DNA of 64,000 nucleotides from Actinomadura rayongensis. Lineage in GTDB: Bacteria > Actinomycetota > Actinomycetes > Streptosporangiales > Streptosporangiaceae. The DNA lies in the NCBI RefSeq assembly GCF_009831215.1, contig NZ_WUTW01000002.1, forward strand, positions 1-64,000, given 5' to 3'. Made by a program: the position numbers and the translations under genes. Positions 59,868 to 64,000 of this stretch are shown here, piece by piece; the first letter of the stretch is position 1, and every line of letters begins with the position of its first letter. The notes below the pieces were generated by a model. The model made no database searches. It was not told where the DNA came from and saw only the letters and a list, made by a program, of their open reading frames with translations.

Positions 59868-62800
59868 GTGGTGCGGCTACCGGAGCATCTGGAACTACTG
59901 GTCACCGATGAACCGGTGTGCGACCTGTACTTCCACGGCCCGTGGCGCGTGCCCGACGGCCTGTACGACGAGATCCGCGCCCGCATCGACAAGCTCGCCG
60001 CCGATCCGCGCGCCGCCGAGCTGACCACCGACGCCCAGCCGCTGCTGTCCCCGCCCGCGTCGCTCGTCGTCGGCGACCTCGTGCTCATCGTGGACTTCCT
60101 GTGCGGCGCGGCGGCCGTCAACTCCGGGACTCACTCGCGCCTGCAGTACCAGTTCTTCAACCGGTACATGCGCGAGCCGCAGGACCCGGTGCGCCCGGTG
60201 ACGGGCTGGGGCGTGACGACGGGCGGGTTCCGTCCGCTCGAATGGCTGGAGGAGGCGCCCGACCAGGACGTCGCGCTCGCGCTGGCCCGCGAGTCGCTGG
60301 ACGTCCTGGAGGGCATGGAGCCGTTGGAGCGCCGCCGCCAGGCGTTGATCAAGCTGTACGACGACCCGCCGCCCGCGCTGGACATCCGCGCGCCGCTGGA
60401 CGAGCAGCGCAAGGTCTGGGCGGCGCACGCGTCCGAGGAGATCATCGCCGAGCTGCCCGAACTCGCCGGGCCGATCGGCTATCTGGACTGGGTGTGCTCG
60501 GGGCTGCTGCCCGTCCACGAGCACCTGGTCCAGGTCGCGCCGCACGACGAGAACGCCGTCGAGCTGGTCGTGGACCTGGTGCTGCAGGGCGGGCTCGAAC
60601 AGGTGCCCGCCGAACTGTCGGGCGCGCTCACCCAGGACCAGTTCGGCGAGGTTCTGGAACGTTTTCCGATCGCGAAGAAGGCGTTCGAGCCCGCCGCCTG
60701 GTACAACCGGGCGCGCGCCTGGCTGGCGCGGGCGCTCGGCGCGGGCGAGGCCGACGCGTGCCGCGCCTGGCTCGACATGGCGATGCGGTTCACCGGCTGC
60801 GTGCAGGGCGCCCCCGACGACGCCCGCTACCCCGACCCCGAATGGATCCCGGTCGGCGAGTTCCAGGCCGACCTGCGGCGTCTCGCGATGCCCCGGCGCC
60901 GCCTGGTCAACCCCGTCGCGGCGGCGGTCGGCGCGGACCCGGCCCGGCCGCGCCGCCGACCGCGCGTCCCCGAGGTCGGCGCGGCGCTCGTCGGGCAGCC
61001 GGACGTCGTCGCGGCGCTGGAGGAGATCGCGGCGAATCCGTCCCGGCCGGTCCGGCTGATGATCGTCGGGCCGGACGGCACCGGCAAGCGCGACGCCGCC
61101 CAGGAGATCGCCCGCCTGCTTCAGGACCGCCTCATCACCGGGCCGCCGCTGTGGCTCGCCGACGACTTCTTCGCGGGCAAGGAGGTCTCGGCCGGGACGA
61201 CCCACCTCCACATCGACGCGCGCGACTCCGCCGGGAACCGCCTCATGGTCATCGACGGCCTAGACGACGTGTCCCGCGACCCGCGCAGCGGCGAGGCGAT
61301 CGTGGAGGAGCTGCACCGGGCGCTGGACGTCCACGACGACCTGCACGTCGTCGCGCTCTGCGAACCCGGCGGGGACGAGCGGATCCGCGAGGTGAACCCG
61401 GGGCTCGCGCTGCGGTTCCGGGTCGTCCACACCCGGCCGTTCGACGCCGAGGGGTACGCCGAGCTGTTCGAGCGGGCGCTGCGGCAGCGCGGCGCGCGGG
61501 CGCACAAGCGGGCGCTGACCGCCGCCGGACGGCTGCTGGCCGGGACCGCTCCCGTCCGGAACCTGCGCAACGCGCGGCTCGCGCACCGGCTCGCGGACGT
61601 CGTGGTGGACGCCGTCCGGGAGCGCACCCCTGCGGGCGAGGAACTGGTCGTGAAGCGTGCGGACATCCCGGCGGTGTTCAACGCGGGCCGCACCGGCGGC
61701 GACCCGTTCGCCGAGCTGGCCGAGCTGACCGGGCTCGCGTCGGTGAAGCAGGAGATCGAACTGCTCGCCGCCGGGGCGCGGGCGGCGCGGCTGCGCCGCG
61801 AGGCGGGGCTGACGGTGCCGTCCCCGGCCCGGCACATGATCTTCAGCGGGAACCCCGGGACGGGCAAGACCGTCGTCGCGCGGCTGCTCGCCCGGATCTA
61901 CAAGGACCTCGGCGTGCTGTCGTCCGGGCACCTGGTGGAGGTGTCGCGGGCCGAGCTGATCGGCCAGTACATCGGCGAGACGGCCGTGAAGACGCGCGCG
62001 GTCGTGCGCCGCGCGGTCGGCGGCGTGCTGTTCATCGACGAGGCGTACGCGCTCACCCAGTCCGACCTCGGCGAGGACTACGGGCCCGAGGCCATCGCCG
62101 AGCTGATCAAGATGATGGAGGACCACCGCGACGACCTCGTGGTGATCGCGGCGGGCTACGAGCGGGAGATGCAGCGGTTCGTCGCGTCCGATCCGGGGCT
62201 GGCGTCGCGGTTCCCGACGACCGTCCGGTTCCCCGACTTCACCGACGGCGAGCTGGTCGAGATCTTCGCCGGGCAGACCGCGCAGGCGGGCCTCACCCCG
62301 GACGCGGCGGCGCGCGACAAGCTCGCCGGGCTGCTGCGCCGCGCCCCGCGCGGCCGGTCGTTCGGCAACGCGCGGCTCATGCGCAACCTCGCCGAGCGCG
62401 CGACCGCGCTCCAGGCCCGGCGCGTCACCGGGCTGGCCCGCGCGACGGCCGCCGACCTCGGCGCGCTCACCGCCGCCGACCTGCCCGACACGCTGTCGGG
62501 GACCACCCGCGCCACGCCCGCCGCCGATCCGCTGACCGCGCTGGACGGGCTCGTCGGGCTGCGCGACGTCAAGGCGGAGGTGCACCGGCTCGTCGCGGAG
62601 GCGCGGGCCGCCGAACTGCGCCGGCTCGCGGGACAGCCCGCGCCGTCGCCGTCCCGGCACATGGTGTTCACCGGCAACCCCGGCACGGCGAAGACGACGG
62701 TGGCGCGGCTCATCGCGGCCGTGTACGCCCAGCTCGGGCTGCTGTCGTCCGGCCACCTGGTCGAGGTGGGGCGCTCCGACCTCGTCGGGACGCACCTCGG

Positions 62801-63344
62801 CCAGACCGCGCCGCGCGTGCGGGCCGCCGTGGAGCAGGCGCTCGGCGGCGTCCTGTTCGTGGACGAGGCGTACGCGCTGAACGGCGACGCCTACGGCCAG
62901 GAGGCCGTCGCGACGCTGGTGAAGCTCATGGAGGAGTACCGGGGCGACCTGCTGGTGATCGTCGCCGGGTACGAACGCGAGATGCGCGGCTTCCTGACGT
63001 CCAACTCGGGCCTGGAGTCGCGCTTCCCGAAGCGGCTGCGGTTCCCCGACTACACCGACGGCGAACTCGTCGCGATCTTCGAGCACCTGGCCGCCGCCGA
63101 GGGCTTCACGCTCGCCCCGGAGATCCCGCAGACTCTGCAGGCGCTGCTGCGCAAGACGTCGCGCGGCCCGTCCTTCGGCAACGGCCGCCTGATGCGCAAC
63201 CTCCTCGACGCCGCGACGGCCCGCCAGTCCGAACGCCTCACCGCCGCCGACGCCCCGGCCCCCGCCGACGTCCTCACCCTCCGCGCGTCCGACCTCCCCG
63301 ACACCCTCGACACCACCCCCGACCACCTCGGCCTCTACCTCTGA
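59868..63344 (+). CDS. Large CbxX/CfxQ-type AAA ATPase with three nucleotide-binding modules
   Basis: 1158 residues. The N-terminal 370 residues are unassigned helices. Module 1 (about 385-600) has a weak Walker A, VGPDGTGKRDA. Module 2 has SGNPGTGKTVVARL near residue 661, Walker B GVLFIDEAYAL near 720 and an Arg finger in LASRFPTTVRF. Module 3 has TGNPGTAKTTVARL near 935 (Ala replaces the last Gly of Walker A), VLFVDEAYAL near 994 and LESRFPKRLRF. Modules 2 and 3 belong to the CbxX/EccA branch that remodels proteins or type VII substrates. The GTG start follows AAGGGGG. Confidence 0.9.
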   Translation: MVRLPEHLELLVTDEPVCDLYFHGPWRVPDGLYDEIRARIDKLAADPRAAELTTDAQPLLSPPASLVVGDLVLIVDFLCGAAAVNSGTHSRLQYQFFNRYMREPQDPVRPVTGWGVTTGGFRPLEWLEEAPDQDVALALARESLDVLEGMEPLERRRQALIKLYDDPPPALDIRAPLDEQRKVWAAHASEEIIAELPELAGPIGYLDWVCSGLLPVHEHLVQVAPHDENAVELVVDLVLQGGLEQVPAELSGALTQDQFGEVLERFPIAKKAFEPAAWYNRARAWLARALGAGEADACRAWLDMAMRFTGCVQGAPDDARYPDPEWIPVGEFQADLRRLAMPRRRLVNPVAAAVGADPARPRRRPRVPEVGAALVGQPDVVAALEEIAANPSRPVRLMIVGPDGTGKRDAAQEIARLLQDRLITGPPLWLADDFFAGKEVSAGTTHLHIDARDSAGNRLMVIDGLDDVSRDPRSGEAIVEELHRALDVHDDLHVVALCEPGGDERIREVNPGLALRFRVVHTRPFDAEGYAELFERALRQRGARAHKRALTAAGRLLAGTAPVRNLRNARLAHRLADVVVDAVRERTPAGEELVVKRADIPAVFNAGRTGGDPFAELAELTGLASVKQEIELLAAGARAARLRREAGLTVPSPARHMIFSGNPGTGKTVVARLLARIYKDLGVLSSGHLVEVSRAELIGQYIGETAVKTRAVVRRAVGGVLFIDEAYALTQSDLGEDYGPEAIAELIKMMEDHRDDLVVIAAGYEREMQRFVASDPGLASRFPTTVRFPDFTDGELVEIFAGQTAQAGLTPDAAARDKLAGLLRRAPRGRSFGNARLMRNLAERATALQARRVTGLARATAADLGALTAADLPDTLSGTTRATPAADPLTALDGLVGLRDVKAEVHRLVAEARAAELRRLAGQPAPSPSRHMVFTGNPGTAKTTVARLIAAVYAQLGLLSSGHLVEVGRSDLVGTHLGQTAPRVRAAVEQALGGVLFVDEAYALNGDAYGQEAVATLVKLMEEYRGDLLVIVAGYEREMRGFLTSNSGLESRFPKRLRFPDYTDGELVAIFEHLAAAEGFTLAPEIPQTLQALLRKTSRGPSFGNGRLMRNLLDAATARQSERLTAADAPAPADVLTLRASDLPDTLDTTPDHLGLYL

Positions 63345-63453
63345 CCGGCATTGACGGCGGCGTCGGAAACTACCGCAAAGTGAACGACCGTGTTGTCTAG
63401 ACTCGATCACGACCGGCAGCGCCGCGGGGCCGCCCGGTCGCGAAAGGGGACCG

Positions 63454-64000
63454 GTGTCCGGACGGGACTGGCAGAAGGCGGTGCTGCTCGACCTCGGGGC
63501 CGCGGAGGACGGGCTCACACCACCCGAACACCGCTCCCCCACCGTCCGCCCCCCTGACCCCGACCGCACCCCAACCCACGCTTTCCCCCGCCCCACCCCA
63601 CGACCCACCACCACCCCACCACTCGTGCCCACCGCGCCACCACTCGCCACGTCGAAAACCCCCGCGCCACCGGCTGGCAATGCACCCGCCGCCCCGCCGG
63701 CATTCGCTTCGCCACCGCCCGCCGCGATGCCACACGCGTCCGGGACCACCACGCTACGGCCCGCCGAACCACCAGCCGCCGCATCGGCGCCCGCCGCGCC
63801 CCCGCCCCCCGCCGAACCGCCAACCGCCACGGCACCACCCGCCGCGCCCAGAGCCGTCGCGTCCGGGACCGCGCAACCGGCTGGCAAGCCGCCAGCCGCC
63901 GAACTACCACCCGCCGCGCCAGCATTCGCCGCACCACCGACCGCCGCCGAACCGCCAGCCGCTGCAGCACCACCCGCCGCGCCCGGAGCCGCCACGCCCG
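63454..64000 (+). CDS. Pro/Ala-rich protein, N-terminal part (3' end outside window)
   Basis: The frame opens at GTG 63454, five bases after AAGGGGA, and stays open to the last base. It begins MSGRDWQKAVLLDLGAAEDG, a short structured-looking segment. About 160 residues of low-complexity Pro/Ala/Thr follow, with loose repeats such as AEPPAAAAPPAAPGA. It lies 109 bases after the AAA gene and may be its partner. The long reverse-strand frame here reads as Gly/Ala-rich only because it mirrors this composition. The real function must lie beyond the window. Confidence 0.65.
   Translation, partial: MSGRDWQKAVLLDLGAAEDGLTPPEHRSPTVRPPDPDRTPTHAFPRPTPRPTTTPPLVPTAPPLATSKTPAPPAGNAPAAPPAFASPPPAAMPHASGTTTLRPAEPPAAASAPAAPPPPAEPPTATAPPAAPRAVASGTAQPAGKPPAAELPPAAPAFAAPPTAAEPPAAAAPPAAPGAATP

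Noticed and set aside
61260..63995. Very long reverse-strand frame that reads Gly/Ala-rich, like a PE_PGRS protein
   Set aside because: It is the mirror of the AAA gene and of the Pro/Ala-rich frame, both of which have ribosome sites, domains and normal codon bias. The Gly/Ala look is a by-product of Pro/Ala codons on the other strand.

Overview
The window is about 70 percent GC, with densely packed genes, heavy GTG start use, and several actinobacterial hallmarks. These include a SepX/GlpR-type membrane protein beside galU-moeA-rimJ, a Ruc-type zinc-ribbon protein, an ECF42 sigma factor with its DGPF partner, a Sco-ECuC-DtpA copper module and CbtAB. It is chromosomal DNA of a filamentous high-GC actinomycete. 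A Streptosporangiales/Thermomonosporaceae-like host (Actinomadura relatives) is my best guess from gene content, but it is not proven by the sequence.

Layout. 1-6.6 kb: end of a quinone-reductase-like gene, then a leftward aromatic catabolic operon (FAH-family hydrolase, extradiol-type VOC dioxygenase, two-subunit 3-oxoacid CoA-transferase, FAD hydroxylase, AAHS-type MFS importer). It has a clear promoter flanked by 13-bp repeats. 7-10 kb: a DoxX-like protein, a FAD amine-oxidase/desaturase-like enzyme, an MBL hydrolase, then a gene graveyard with two pseudogene fragments. 10.4-24.6 kb: metal metabolism. A histidine-phosphatase-like gene lies next to a cobalamin riboswitch driving cbtB-cbtA. 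A 45-bp minisatellite, an SDR/TetR pair with palindromic operators, a lipoprotein and a TauE/SafE permease follow. Then comes a long leftward copper/metallophore operon (membrane protein, Sco, PCuAC, DyP peroxidase, FecBCD-type importer, small Cys-rich protein), and a second cobalamin riboswitch driving a HoxN-type Co/Ni transporter. 24.6-25.6 kb: a gene-poor stretch.

25.6-36.6 kb: a housekeeping block conserved in actinobacteria. It holds mscL with a zinc-ribbon tail, a CpaB-like SAF protein with a coding minisatellite, mtnP, a ruc-like gene, a K+/H+ antiporter, 5-formyl-THF cyclo-ligase, galU, moeA(glp), moaC, mogA, a 56-bp non-coding minisatellite, rimJ-like, sepX-like and tRNA-Ala(CGC). 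Its resemblance to the M. tuberculosis Rv0991c-Rv0996 order is from memory.

36.9-47.3 kb: a second aromatic catabolic island built around a TetR regulator. It has three amidohydrolase-2 family decarboxylase/hydrolase genes, an MFS transporter, an ABM-domain protein, an MhpA-like hydroxylase, an alcohol dehydrogenase and an aldehyde dehydrogenase. Copies of one operator, TACG-N4-CGTA, lie in all the divergent promoter regions, and two promoters have the same architecture (TTGACG-N17-TACGGT). This looks like one regulon: an aromatic alcohol would be oxidised to aldehyde and acid, then hydroxylated and decarboxylated. It is the best candidate in the window for an undescribed system.

47.3-64 kb: cell-envelope and general genes. 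They include a secreted M15 peptidase, tRNA-Arg(CCT), TetR/SRPBCC with a palindromic operator, small proteins, an antigen-85-like secreted esterase, a DGPF protein with ECF42 sigma factor, a secreted lipase, pyruvate carboxylase and a large three-module CbxX/CfxQ-type AAA protein. The window ends inside a Pro/Ala-rich reading frame.
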